The notes under the pieces are model-generated. The model had not been told where the DNA came from. It searched no databases and was given only the letters and a program-made list of their open reading frames with translations. A stretch of 64,000 nt of DNA from Rhizoclosmatium globosum (Eukaryota > Chytridiomycota > Chytridiomycetes > Chytridiales > Chytriomycetaceae). This document shows, piece after piece, positions 50,101-60,970 of the stretch (position 1 is the first letter of the stretch; every line of letters begins with the position of its first letter). The position numbers and the translations under genes were made by a program. The stretch covers positions 1 to 64,000 of the forward strand of contig MCGO01000115.1 in NCBI GenBank assembly GCA_002104985.1, in the 5' to 3' direction.

Positions 50101-51524
50101 GAGGGTATGCTTTGGCAGCTGGAATGGTTTCCAAGTGTGTTAAGGTTGTTCACGGGACAAGGATTTTGGAGAGTCTGATTGCGTTGGTGACGGCTGTGGA
50201 AGGAGGCGGTGAAGATGCTGAGGGACGACGAAATGCTGTTTCTGCGATTGTTGGTGTTTATGTTGGGTTGGGTGTGGATGGGATTTGTGAAGGTACTAGT
50301 ATTTTGAAGTGATGAACGTTGCGCTGATTTTGGTTTTTAGTTATTCCACGGTCATTGTTCACGGAATCCATGGATGCATTATTTATTGGAATGGAAGACT
50401 ATAGTATTGATTCTCGAGGTGACGTTGGTTCATGGATCCGTGAAGCTTGTTTCAAGGCATGGCCAGTACTACTACCACTTTTTACGTCAGTAAATATGGC
50501 TGTGGTTGCACAAGGAAAGGACCCATATCTTGTTCCCGAGATTTCAGCTCGCGCTGTGAAGGCTCTGCTTCGACAATCTGTTGAAAAGATTGACCGTGTG
50601 CGAGAGAGTGCCGGTGTGGCTTTGTCACAAGTTCTCAACCTGAAAGACGTGAATCTTGGTATTCTTGACAGTAGCAGGGATGTGGCGCGGATTGCGGTGC
50701 AAGAATCTGAGTCTGGTGAGCTGAACTGGCTGAATACTGCTGACGTGTATCCAAGGATGGTTAAACTATTGGCTGTTGATGAATTCCGTGATGATTTGAT
50801 GGTTGGACTTGTTGTTAGTGTTGGAGGTATTTCAGAAAGTTTGGTTAGGTACTCGACATCGAGCTTTGTGGAGTTTGTCAACGCGTTGCCTTTGAAGAGT
50901 CAATTGTCTGATGCCAGTTTGCTCAGTTTGCAGACGATGCTCAAGGATTTCACAGCTTTGTTTAGTAAGCCTTCGTACATTAAGGACAGGATATCTGTTT
51001 CTCTTATTGAAGTTACGGATGTTTTGATTGGTTGCGGCGCTGTTGCAAGAGTTGTGGCGGATAGTGATGAGTGGATTTCCACTGTCGGTAATTTGTTTGA
51101 TGTTGTCAAGAAAGAGGTTTTCAAGTGCAAGGACGTCAAGAAAGTGTTGGCTGCAATCAAAGTGTAAGTTCTTCGTTTGGTACAGTTTGAAGCCATTCTT
51201 ACCAGATGTTTTAGATTCATTGGTCTCGCAGCTTTGTCGGGAGTTGCAGCAAAATCTATTCGACAGAAAGCGTTGACACAGCTGGTCGTTTACCTGACTC
51301 ACACCTATCCACGTGTTCGTCGCGCTTCTTCGGAAGGACTGTATATTGCACTAACCACATGCGGGGAAGAAGAGCAAGCAGAGTTTGAAGAAAAGATGGA
51401 GTTGATTGAGGATGTTCTGTTGACAACAGACTGGGATCAACCTGCCACTGATTTGAAGGAATATCGTGCTAAAATGGCCGAGTATTTGAATGTGAAACTC
51501 CCTGCAGTGCTTACTAAGGCATAA
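47148..51524 (+). CDS. Tubulin-folding cofactor D
   Basis: About eleven exons from ATG 47148 to TAA 51524, about 1,250 residues, the family length. Helical HEAT-type repeats run through the whole protein. The signature block GSHSIGAHVRDAGNYVCWSF, then VNVRRAASAAFQE and GIDIVTIADYFSVGNR, is diagnostic. The C-terminal cofactor D domain follows (about 830-1240). With cofactors C and E it forms the cage that makes assembly-competent alpha/beta tubulin dimers and can also dismantle them. An acidic stretch (DDMDDDDEIPEETEE) precedes the middle HEAT region. The stop lies 46 bp from the stop of the convergent LRR gene. Confidence 0.93.
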
Positions 51525-51570
51525 TTTATATATAAAAAAAATTCAACTTCATGCTGTTATGATATCATCG

Positions 51571-52679
51571 TCACTCTGAAAGCATTGACGCCTTCATTTT
51601 CCTTCCCACAGCCCTTGACCCTTTGACATACTTTTCCTTTTCTTTCCTTTCGTAGAAATCCAATTCCTTTCGCTCCTTTCTCCGGGCAAAGTATTCAGCT
51701 CCATCAGAGGCATCACCGTCATCCGAGAGGATACCATCTTCTGAATGGTACCGCTTTGAAAGGTATTTGACAAAGATTGGGTCCTTCTCAGCAAGGAGTC
51801 TTCGGAACTGACCCTCCAAGTCAGTTGCGTCTTCCAAGTCTTTGACCATGCGCATGAACTTTCTAAGCTTAAGGGCAACGTCTTCCATCAAGTCATGACG
51901 TTTGTGAATAGTACGTTCGTGGAAACGGTCATCATCGCCAGACTCTTCAAATGAGTCTTCTTCTTCTTCGTCGTCGTCTTCCTCATGGTATGTGTCACTT
52001 TCATCCGTTTCTCCGTATTGGTCATCTCCACCATCCTGATTCCGCTCGTCATCATTGTTGTTGTCTTCCTCTTCGTCAGTGACTTCATCAGTTGCACGAC
52101 GAGCATGTCGAACAGTTCCGGGCTCCAAAAACTCGATACTTTCGTCATCGACAAAGACAGCGACACGGTGTCGAATGGGGCCATAAGCAGGCGGCAAGGC
52201 TGATCCAGCCAGGCCTTCGTTGTCAGAAAAGTCGAGGACAAGGATATCTTGCATGTCGGAGAGGTTTGAAGGCAGGTGTGAGATTTGGTTCTGTGACATG
52301 TCGAGGTATTGCAGTTGAGGGAAGGCATTTGCAAGGTTTGGAGGGACTGCCGTGAAGTTGTTGTTTCCACTAGTTTTGAAAGGGAGTGTGGGTGAGTTGA
52401 TTTCGTGGGGAAGTGGGAAAAACAAGAAACATACAGAAGCAGGGCTCTCAGGTTGTCGAGATCCCACACGTCTTCGGGCAGCAGAGACAGATTGAGGCTT
52501 GACAGATCGAGGAAGGCGGATCGACGGGCTTCGGCGACACGTTGACGGACTGTCTTTGAGTCTTGTTGGGCGAGAAGGTCGGCGTGCGCAGAGGCCTTTG
52601 CCGCGTTCGTCGCAACGGCTTTTGTTTGGCGGTCGCCGCGTTTGCCCGTGCGCGGCGAATTGGATGTTTGGCGCTGCAT
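51571..52679 (-). CDS. Leucine-rich-repeat protein with acidic middle region
   Basis: Exon 1 runs from ATG 52679 to about 52440; an intron of about 70 bp follows; exon 2 ends at TGA 51571. The splice joins LRALLL to GNNNFTAVPPN, giving three or four typical LRRs (LDLSSLNLSLLPEDV, LQYLDMSQNQISHLP, ILVLDFSDN). A strongly acidic tract then follows with runs of Asp, Glu and Asn, and a charged helical tail rich in Arg and Lys. The N-terminus is basic. LRR followed by acidic tail recalls nuclear ANP32-like proteins, but the order and tail differ, so no family is assigned. Confidence 0.65.
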
Positions 52680-52932
52680 CGGTGGCGGTGGTTTGCGTCG
52701 GTGCCTGTTTTTGGGAGAGTTTTTGTGCGTCTTTTGGTGAAAGGTGCCTTGTTTGGTTTGTTCTGGAACGTGACTCACGGGGACTCAAACTGACACATTG
52801 TTTAATAGTAACCTCAAAGGATACATGCATTAACAGTTAATGCAGTAAATAATGAAATAATGATTCAGAAGTAGATGTATTATGGAATAGAAAGAGAAAT
52901 CAGAAAAAAAGCAAAAGCAAAAGAGACAACCA

Positions 52933-54088
52933 ATGTTTGCCCAACGTCTCTTGTCCCGGGCTGCCCCCTTTGTCACCAGCATTCGAACACACGTTCCAAT
53001 TCAAAGTGCATCGGCATTCAGCCTGCCCCGATTCGCCGTCTATTCAACAGCCACTGCCCAATCACCGCTCTCTGAGGCTGCTGCTCCTCTGCAACCACTC
53101 GCTCCTTCATCAACCCAAACCACAACTTCGTCAGAGACAGATGCTGATGCGGATGCTTCAAAACTCGCTGATCTCCCCTACCCATCCCTCACTCCCGCCT
53201 ACGCTTCCTCAATCGTTCCTGCTGCCGGTACAAAGGGCCTGCTCGACTTCTTTGACTCAGAAAAGGGTTGGTACTGGAACGACACGGACCCAAAGACTGG
53301 TCGTGGTTGGACTTGCGCTGAGTTGCGTAACAAGTCCTTTTATGACTTGCACAAGTTGTGGTGGATCTGTATCAAGGAGCAAAACAAGTTGTTGAGTCAG
53401 AAGGATGAAGCTAGAATGTTTAAGGTCATTTTCCCCAACGGTGTCCGACTGCAGCAGGTGAGAATGTCGTTTCTTGAGCTGTGACTGTGAGGAGTGTCGG
53501 GAAGATTTGGGGAATGGATGAAGAGATGGATGGATGGGAATAGCGAGCAAATCATCCTGGCTGGCGAGTTTTTCATTTGAAGCGAGGAACGAATCGTGTT
53601 GTCTGCATACACTATTTTGTTGAGCGTAGCTAACTGCTGCAGTACGATGGATAGAATCAAAAGGAATTTAAAGGGACTTACTTAAGCATTCATTATCTAA
53701 CTACATCTTCCAGGTTCGTGTGACAATGCGTGGAATCCGTATGGTAATCCATGAACGCCGCATCGCATACCTCCAAGCCCAAGCCATCGTTCAACGCGAA
53801 AGCACCCGTCAAGACCTTTTCGCCACCCACCTCGCCGCCTACAAACTCGCCAACAACATCACCTCCACTGAACGCATCTACCCAGCCCCCGCTGAAGTCA
53901 CTGCTAAAGTCGCTGCGGAGATGAAGAAACTCTTCCCTGTCCCTGTGCATGAAATTGGACGCAAGTCTGAGGAGAGACGGAGAATTGAGAAGGCGTTGGA
54001 GAAGACTGCTGGTGGGGCTGGAAGAAAGAAGACTACTCTTGTGGGTGAAAAGCGGGTCAAGAAGGGATCCAGATGGACAGTTGTTTAA
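52933..54088 (+). CDS. Mitochondrial large-subunit ribosomal protein uL29m (MRPL47/Mrpl4)
   Basis: Two exons, 52933-53457 and 53714-54088, 299 residues. The first about 40 residues are Arg/Ser/Ala-rich without acids, a clear mitochondrial presequence, followed by a low-complexity Ala/Ser/Thr linker. The MRP-L47 core is GLLDFFDSEKGW, GRGWTCAELRNKSF and DLHKLWWICIKEQN, then RVTMRGIRMVIHERRIAY. A basic tail follows. The single intron is 256 bp, five times the local norm. The protein sits near the exit tunnel of the mitoribosome. Confidence 0.9.
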
Positions 54089-54360
54089 AAAGTTGGTTTG
54101 TGATGTTGATGATGGGTCGGGTAGTTCTTTTTGCAATATACTGCTCTATTTGCTCTTGGTTTGTTTTTTTGAACACCTCATCACCTTCTATTCTCTCGAA
54201 ATATTGTAATCATCACTTTGGAGTTTGCATTTGGTGCCAGTATTAGTTTCCATTGGAAAAGGTTTGTAAATAAAGTGTGAGGGAACTATAGTGTTGGAAA
54301 TGATTTCGACGGTTCATTATTTAGTAGTAAAGATTCAAAAATTAAAGTTTAATGTATTCT

Positions 54361-56127
54361 CTAAGCCTTTATCTGATATGTCGCATCAAACCCACCAACA
54401 TACATTGTCGTTCCAATAATAGCAATGGAATTGATATTCTTGAACTCTGTTCCAGTCAAAGCAGCTCCGTATGCAATACCCCAAGTTCCGTCTCCTGCCA
54501 GATTATCTAGATTACACACTCCACTCGAAATGTACAGGTAGTGAATTCGATTATGGTTCTGATCAATAATGTACAAAATGTTGTCTTTCCACAAAATTTG
54601 TCCAATCACGCCAGAAAACTTGGTCCCCGTAGCTGGTCCCGGCGCCATTGATCCTGACATATAACAATCTCCTGCAATTGTAGAAACATATGCAGTGGCT
54701 GTGTTGACTTGTCGAATGCAATACGAAGAGACAACGTACAAGGAACCAAGGTTATCAACAGCTACATATGATACTCCACGGAATGAAGCAGCTGTTCCAG
54801 TACCATCAACATCATTTCCTGCAGTAGAGCCCGCAAGAGTTGTAACCACAGCACCCGGAATGGTAACTTTGCGCACTAATGCATTTCCTTGAGTTGTAAC
54901 GTACATGACGTCCGAAGAATCAATTGCAATTCCCCACGGCTTTTTTAAACTTGCCGCAGTACCTGTACCGTCAACTTCAGCGGCCGTTCCAGACCCAGCA
55001 AATACAGTTGCCGTCGCGGTATATGGATCTGCAGCCCGGTTGATGACAAGTTTCAAGATTTTGTGAGTATTTGTTGTAAGATATAGGTTTCCAGCAGAGT
55101 CAAATGCGCCTTGAGCAATAGAATCGGCAATGGTTGGAGTTACGACAATAGTTTTAACATTTGTTGCTGTAACATATCGAATGGTGTTTGGTGGGAACAT
55201 GTACTGTCCTTCGACAAAAAAGAGTATTCCTGATCCATCTGTCATCATGACTGGCATTTTCAGGAAGGTTGCTGATGCAATTACACCGTCGAAACCATAT
55301 GGTCCACCCCAAGCAATAAAGGTGTAGGAATTGACGTAGATTGTCGTTGGAGATGTGGCAGGAACAGGTGACGTAGCACAACACATTCCTGTACAGGCAG
55401 GGGGAGCTCCTCCACCACCTCCACCACCACCACCACCACCACCTCCTCCTCCTCCTCCTCCTCCTCCTCCTCCTCCTCCTCCTCCTCCTCCTCCACTTCC
55501 TCCACTTCCTCCACTTCCTCCACTTCCTCCACTTCCTCCACTTCCTCCACTACTACCACTTCCTCCACTACTCCCACTACTCCCACTACTCCCACTGCTC
55601 CCACTATTACTGACACCCGCACCACTAGTCCCACTCCCAGCACCAACCCCGCCAGCCACACCAGCAGCAGCCTGCGACGCAGCCGCCTGTCCCTTCAGAA
55701 CCATTGAAACCCCCACCGCAATCCCAACAACCGCCGCCAACGCGACACCCCCCAAAATCAAGAACGCCGCCACTTTCGAGATCTTGCGTGCCTTTTTCAC
55801 CGGGGAGGATGTGCCTTCCGGATGGACTTTTTGGATGCGGATGGGTTGTTGGGGGCCTGTGATTATTATGATTGGGTCTTTGGGTGTTGTTAGGAGGACT
55901 GCTGATTTTTGGTGGAGGGTTTCTGTTGAAGGCGGGGGGAGGGGGCTTGTCGGAGTGGGGATGGTGTCAGCAGGGGTTTGTTTGATGACTGTTATTTTTG
56001 GTGCAGCTGGTGTAGCTTGTTCGGCTGGTTTCGGGGGGTTGATGGCTGGGTTCTTTGGCGGTACAGGCGGTGGCGCAATGTTGAGAGCATCTTCGGAGGT
56101 GGATAGATCTTGGAGGGTGAGATCCAT
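54361..56127 (-). CDS. Single-pass membrane protein with extracellular NHL-type propeller and long Gly-Ser linker
   Basis: Single exon, 588 residues. Order: Pro-rich cytoplasmic tail (1-110), basic patch KKARKISK, one membrane helix (VAAFLILGGVALAAVVGIAV, about 118-140), then Ala/Gly sequence, about 45 residues of GSS/GGS triplets and about 35 uninterrupted glycines. A Cys-containing short segment (CTGMCC) leads into NHL/SMP-30-like repeats (about 270-588): units such as GTAASLKKPWGIAIDSSDVMYV alternate with AGS-rich turns. No signal peptide precedes the helix, so a type II topology is likely, with the propeller outside. Such proteins are numerous in chytrids; ligands are unknown. Confidence 0.7.
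   Translation of the reverse strand: MDLTLQDLSTSEDALNIAPPPVPPKNPAINPPKPAEQATPAAPKITVIKQTPADTIPTPTSPLPPPSTETLHQKSAVLLTTPKDPIIIITGPQQPIRIQKVHPEGTSSPVKKARKISKVAAFLILGGVALAAVVGIAVGVSMVLKGQAAASQAAAGVAGGVGAGSGTSGAGVSNSGSSGSSGSSGSSGGSGSSGGSGGSGGSGGSGGSGGSGGGGGGGGGGGGGGGGGGGGGGGGGGGGGAPPACTGMCCATSPVPATSPTTIYVNSYTFIAWGGPYGFDGVIASATFLKMPVMMTDGSGILFFVEGQYMFPPNTIRYVTATNVKTIVVTPTIADSIAQGAFDSAGNLYLTTNTHKILKLVINRAADPYTATATVFAGSGTAAEVDGTGTAASLKKPWGIAIDSSDVMYVTTQGNALVRKVTIPGAVVTTLAGSTAGNDVDGTGTAASFRGVSYVAVDNLGSLYVVSSYCIRQVNTATAYVSTIAGDCYMSGSMAPGPATGTKFSGVIGQILWKDNILYIIDQNHNRIHYLYISSGVCNLDNLAGDGTWGIAYGAALTGTEFKNINSIAIIGTTMYVGGFDATYQIKA
55390..55600. repeat. Trinucleotide-based low-complexity tract encoding poly-Gly/Ser
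   Basis: On the plus strand a run of CCA then CCT triplets (about 55413-55492) is followed by CCA-CTT-CCT nine-base units and TAC-C/CAC-T triplets. On the minus strand this encodes about 35 glycines and Gly-Gly-Ser or Gly-Ser-Ser units. The nine-base (GGA-AGT-GGA) unit repeats about seven times. Such a run is prone to length change. Confidence 0.9.
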
Positions 56128-56330
56128 TGGAGAGATGACAAAGAGAGACTTTTTCGGTTGGGAGAATTGTCAGGGGTTGGGATTTGCAAGCGCTGAAGGT
56201 TAGTGAAGAAAATTAACTCGGACTAACTGGAATAATTATGAAATAGAGATAGGTTCGCGGAACTGGCTATTTCATGGTAATCTGGATTTATTGCATTTGG
56301 AATTGGTTTCATGTATCTGATTCGTGGCAG

Positions 56331-56731
56331 CTAGAAATCGTAAACTCGCCCCTTTGATTCCCAATCTCCGTATCGTGTAGGTTCAGGTCCCTTAGGTCCA
56401 CTAGAAAGATATACATATCGATTAGACGCATGATGGGGAGAGGGGAGAGTAGGCAACACAAACTCAACTTGACTTCTCCAGTTTTAGGATTCACAGGTCC
56501 TTCAAACTCCGGCACAATAGTATCCATCTTTGGAGCATCCGGATGTCTCTCTGATGATTCGTTAAACTTCTTTACAAGCTTCTCAAACTCTTGTTGTTGG
56601 GCCCTGTCAGCCAATGGGATCGGACCTGGCTGCTCTTTGAAGCCTCCTGCTCCCGATGCCGAGTATGATCGGAGGGCGATTGAAGACCGATGGGAAATAC
56701 GCAGGATTGGACGGGTGGTGAGTCGAAACAT
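56331..56731 (-). CDS. Succinate dehydrogenase assembly factor 4
   Basis: Two exons, 56469-56731 and 56331-56400, 110 residues. An Arg/Ser-rich presequence of about 30 residues targets the mitochondrial matrix. The C-terminus carries the hallmark GPKGPEPTRYGDWE followed by SKGRVYDF. SDHAF4 binds the flavinylated Sdh1 subunit and shields it until complex II is built. The 68 bp intron splits codon AAT within GEVNGPKG. The start codon is 38 bp from that of FRG1 on the other strand. Confidence 0.92.
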
Positions 56732-56769
56732 TTGAAAAGTAATAATTATCAAACAAAGAGAAAAGGAAC

Positions 56770-57829
56770 ATGTCATCAGCAGGAGGCAAATCGATGCGGC
56801 TCACCTTCAAGGGCGATAAGCCAAAGTAAGTTAATTACTGTAGCATAGGGCCACCTGGTCTATAATATGACATTTGTATACTCCGCAGTTCACTAACCCT
56901 CCAACCACCAACCAACCAACCCACCAACCAACGGTACTCTCACCAATCAGAAAGAAGAGAAAGACGCCCTCGGATGAAACCGGAAGAGAAAGCGGAAGCG
57001 GTGGCGCAGATGGCGTCGAAGGCTGGGCCTTTGTCGAACGAATGGAACACTTGAACGGCCCAATAATAATCACAACTTCAGCCACCGCAAATCCCGCTTC
57101 AATCGTGACTAATGAAAAGAGCCACGCGCTCGCTCTTCAGTCGCTCGGACCCGTCGATGTCGCAACTCTCGAACCCGTCCACGTTGGCCAAGTCTTTCTC
57201 GCTTCGCGTCTTCCAACTGGTTCAGATAGAATCTCGCTTAAATCTGCTTTTGATCGGTACCTGTCGACGGACAAGTTCGGTGAAGTAACTTGTGATAAAG
57301 AAGCGGTTGGGCCGTATGAAGAGTGGGAGGTTGTTATGCGCGAGGACGGCTTTGCTCTGCGCGCTGTTGTCAAGAATGCCTTTTTGTCATGTGAGCCGGA
57401 TGGGAAGGATGACGACGATGAGTCTGAGGACCAGAAGAAGCGGAATGCAAGTGGTAAGAGTGGGTATGGTGTCGGCGGTGGGAGAATCTGTGGAACTCTT
57501 CGTGCAGATGCAGAGACCATTGGGTTCAAGGAAGTGTTCCAGGTATGCACTCATTTCTGGCCATGATTCGTTGGTTGACACACACAACACAGATTCGATG
57601 CCAGGCACAAAACAAACTGAATGCAAACAAGAAAAAGAAGAAGGAGATGGAGGATCTGAATGCGGATGCTGTTGATGCAGACCAGCTTAAGAAGTTCCAA
57701 TCGTATGGGCGAACAGCGATGACTGCAGCAGAGAGCAAGCTACTCAAGCGAGCACAGAAACAGGGCAACTTGAACGAAACTCTACTCGAGCGACGCGAAA
57801 AGATTAAAGCAGATCGCTACTGCAAATAA
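56770..57829 (+). CDS. FRG1 homologue (RNA-associated nuclear protein)
   Basis: Three exons: 56770-56825, 56951 to about 57543, and about 57594 to 57829. The N-terminus MRLTFKGDKPKKKRK is the family start with its nuclear signal; the acceptor at 56950 was chosen because it gives KKKRKTP in frame. The beta-trefoil core (about 60-210) has FDRYLSTDKFGEVTCDKEAVGPYEEWEV in two adjacent parts, and the end KILKKA-like block plus LNETLLERREKIKADRYCK is diagnostic. FRG1 binds actin and RNA and works with the spliceosome. A charged insert DDDDESEDQKK lies in the core. It ends 27 bp before the next start codon. Confidence 0.9.
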
Positions 57830-57856
57830 CAACAAAATAAAGAAATCATCTTGGAA

Positions 57857-60833
57857 ATGTCCTCCGTCCAGGCGTTTCTCGCCTCAATCCCCCTGCGGAC
57901 ACGACGCCGCATTTCCCAATTCGCAACCATCTTTCTCGTCTGTCTCGCCGTCTACTCGCTCGCCTCAGTCCGCGGAAACACCAAAAAAGACCCCGTTGCC
58001 GTCCCACCGCCAAACATCGCAAACAACAACGTCCCTCTCGCTGCCCAGAAACCAGCCCTTCCAAATCCAATCAACAACAACGCCAACGACAACAACAAGC
58101 CCGTTGGCCCCGCCGCACCTGCCCCCAATCCAATCCAGAACCCAAACAACCCTCTCCCACCCGTTGTTCCACCCGTCGTGAAACCCGTTTTAGGCGATGG
58201 CAAGAACGCGGGTAACGAGAAACCAAAGAAAAAGTATGGGGATGCTGTTGCTGCTGCTGCTGACGTAGCTGCTGGTGCTGGGGGAAATAATGTGAACCCG
58301 AAGCCTGTGGATGGAAAGCCGATTGCGAAGCCTAAAGAGTTAGATCAGAAACCTATGCAATATAATAATGCTGGTGCTGGTTCTGGTGCTGCTGTTGCGG
58401 GGAATGCAAATGGGAAGGGTGGACTTGATAAGAAGAAGGAGGGAGGCGAGGGTGAACCTAAAGCTGTGAATCCAAAGTCTATTGAGAAGCCAGTTTTGAA
58501 GAAGGGGGATGAAGGGGAGAAAGTTGGGGTTGATGGTGTGAAAGACAAGAGTGGAGGTGTGAAGAAGTATGACAAGGAGGATGGTCAGAAGGTTATTGGG
58601 AAGAAAGAGGATGATGATGATAAGAAGGAGAAGGAAAAGGGGGAGAAGAAGGAGAAGGACGGGAAGAAGGAAAATGATGGGAAGAAGGGGAAGGATGGCA
58701 AGAAGGACAAGGATGACAAGAAGGAGAAGGAGAAGGACGCCGAGAAGGACATCAAGAAGGATGTTAAAAAGGAAAAGGAAGCAAAGAAGAAGGATGATGA
58801 TGATGACGACGACGATGATGACGAGAAGGTTGATAAGAAGGAGCTTCTCAAAGTTGGGTCCAAATACGTGGATCTATCCCAAATCAACCAAGACCAAATC
58901 CGTTTCCTTGACTGGCTCAACGGCGAAGAAATGATGGACGCGTCAGATCCAGAGTAAGGCCTTTCATTCGAATCTTGCGCTCTAGATTAGATATTTACAC
59001 AACACGAATTACAGTCTCTTTGGTGGTTCCCTCCTCACAATCATGCTCGACCTCCCCAAAACTTTCTTATCCTGCCACGCCTGGGCCATGGACTACCGAT
59101 CCAGCGAATACAACCGCACAGACTTCCTCCTCATGGGAACACGCGCCAGAGTACAACCTTCCCCTACATTTTATTCACCAACACTAAACTCACTCACCAA
59201 CCCAAAAAAAAGGCCCTCCGAATCGCATACACCCTCTTATACGACCGCAAGGACCTCCACCCCCAACTCGAACAAATCTCCACCCCGAAATTCAATAACC
59301 CCACCGACACACCCTACGTCAAACACAAGAAGCTCATCGCGCAGTTGAAAGCGATTGTCAAGGATTTGACGAAACTCATGTATCCGTGGATCCCTGCGTC
59401 CCCGAAATTGAAGTCGATTCGTGCGATTCAGAAGTATGCGCAGGGTGTGGAGAAGGAGAATGAGCGGGGGATTATCTTTTCGACGGGGAGAGGGCATTTT
59501 GAGTTGGCTGTGCATGCTATTACTGCGTTGAGGAATGTGTTGGGGTGTGATTTGCCGATTGAGGTTTTGTTTTTTTTATTTGTTCTGGAGGTGTGAAGGC
59601 TAATGTTGTCGGGTTGATTTTAGGTTCATCATATGGGTCCGAATGATTTGGATAAACACATGTTGCAGGCGTTCAACGCTATGCCGAATGTGCGGACTGT
59701 GGATGTCTGGGATTTCTGGTAACTACCTATGCATCAGTGCGTTCAACTGAAATACTGAAACTGATGGAACAGGGGAACCGAAGCGCGGAACTTGAGAGGC
59801 TGGGCAATCAAACCATTCGCCCTCCTTGCCTCCTCCTTCCAAAAAGTAATGTTCCTCGACGCCGATGCCGTGTTTATTCAGAACCCAGACCTCCTTTTCA
59901 CAAACTCGAAACTGTTTGCGAAATACGGGCAACTCTTTTACAATGACCGTACCATCACGGGGTATGAGTGGTGTTACAACTGGTTCACGTCGTTTGTGCC
60001 GAGTATCTCTCGGTACACTAATTCTCTGCGGTTCATGAAGAAGGATACTGTACATGAAATGGAGAGTGGAGTTGTTGTGATTGATAAAACGAGGACAGGG
60101 GTTTTGCATGGGTTACTTACGACTGCAAAAATGAATATGCAAGTTGAAAGAGATGGAATTACGTATAGCTTGATGCACGGAGATAAGGAGAGTTATGTGA
60201 GTAGTTTGTTTTGTTCCTAGATTTGTTCTAACAACTGGGTTATTTTTGAATCAGTGGATGAGTTGGGAGTTGGCTAGAGTTCCATACCGTTTTTCTAGAT
60301 CTTATGGAGGTATGTCCATTCATGTTCGGAGCTGAGTTAAGGAACTGACTATGCTTTCTGAAAGGTACGATTGGGTACAAGAATGAAAAGGGTGCAGTTT
60401 GTGGAGGATTATTCCACACTGACGAGTACTTGAAGCCACTTTGGTGGAATGGAGGTGTAGTGGCAAATAAGCATTACAACAAGGTATAGTTTCTGGAGGC
60501 TTATTAATTGACTCTTATCAAAAACAAAGGATCAAGGATACTTGAAGTATGAATATGCAGCCTATGATTTGGCTGGAAAGGATATTAAGTGGGATTGGGA
60601 AACTGCCACGACTCCATTTGTAAGTTTCTCATTGTTTCTTTGATACAAACACTCAAAATATCGGCAAATGGTAGTGCCTGTCGCCAAAGTTCCCAGAGCA
60701 GAAGGTGATCATTACAGAACTGACACCAGCGGAAAAGGGCATCACGGAAAAGCTCGTTGAGTTGTACAAGGAAATTATTCGAAAAGGGTGGAGGGAGTAT
60801 TTCAAGGACACGTATGGGATCAAGTTTGATTGA
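57857..60833 (+). CDS. MNN1-type alpha-1,3-mannosyltransferase (GT71), type II Golgi protein
   Basis: About nine exons from ATG 57857 to TGA 60831-60833. A short basic tail and one membrane helix (FATIFLVCLAVYSLA, about 22-38) are followed by a very long luminal stalk (about 40-330): first Asn/Pro/Ala-rich, then Lys/Asp/Glu/Gly-rich with near-repeats of KKEKDGKK, ending in about ten aspartates. The catalytic domain follows, with IIFSTGRGHFELAVHAI, then VMFLDADAVFIQNP holding the DxD metal site, and WWNGGVVANK near the end. Enzymes of this family add alpha-1,3-mannose to glycans in the Golgi. The intron at about 59153-59210 joins TRAR to ALRIAYTLLYDRK. Confidence 0.87.
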
Positions 60834-60970
60834 TTGATTGATTAATTGATTCTTTTGTATCATGTTTCTAGTGAATAAGTATTAAAGATGAGTGTGGAAG
60901 GTGGAAGAGTGCTTAGAACACTCACTGTTGCTCAACGTCAAAGCAAAAAGGCAACTGAAACAAAGCAATC

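Noticed and set aside
55355..56203. Plus-strand ORF with a long polyproline run
   Set aside because: It is the antisense of the Gly-Ser linker gene; the minus strand has a clear membrane helix and NHL repeats.
58585..58920. Minus-strand Ser/Phe-rich ORF
   Set aside because: It is the antisense of the Lys/Asp/Glu stalk of the mannosyltransferase.
60829..60853. TGATT tandem units as a functional repeat
   Set aside because: Five or six short units at a 3' end are too few to claim more than a simple repeat.
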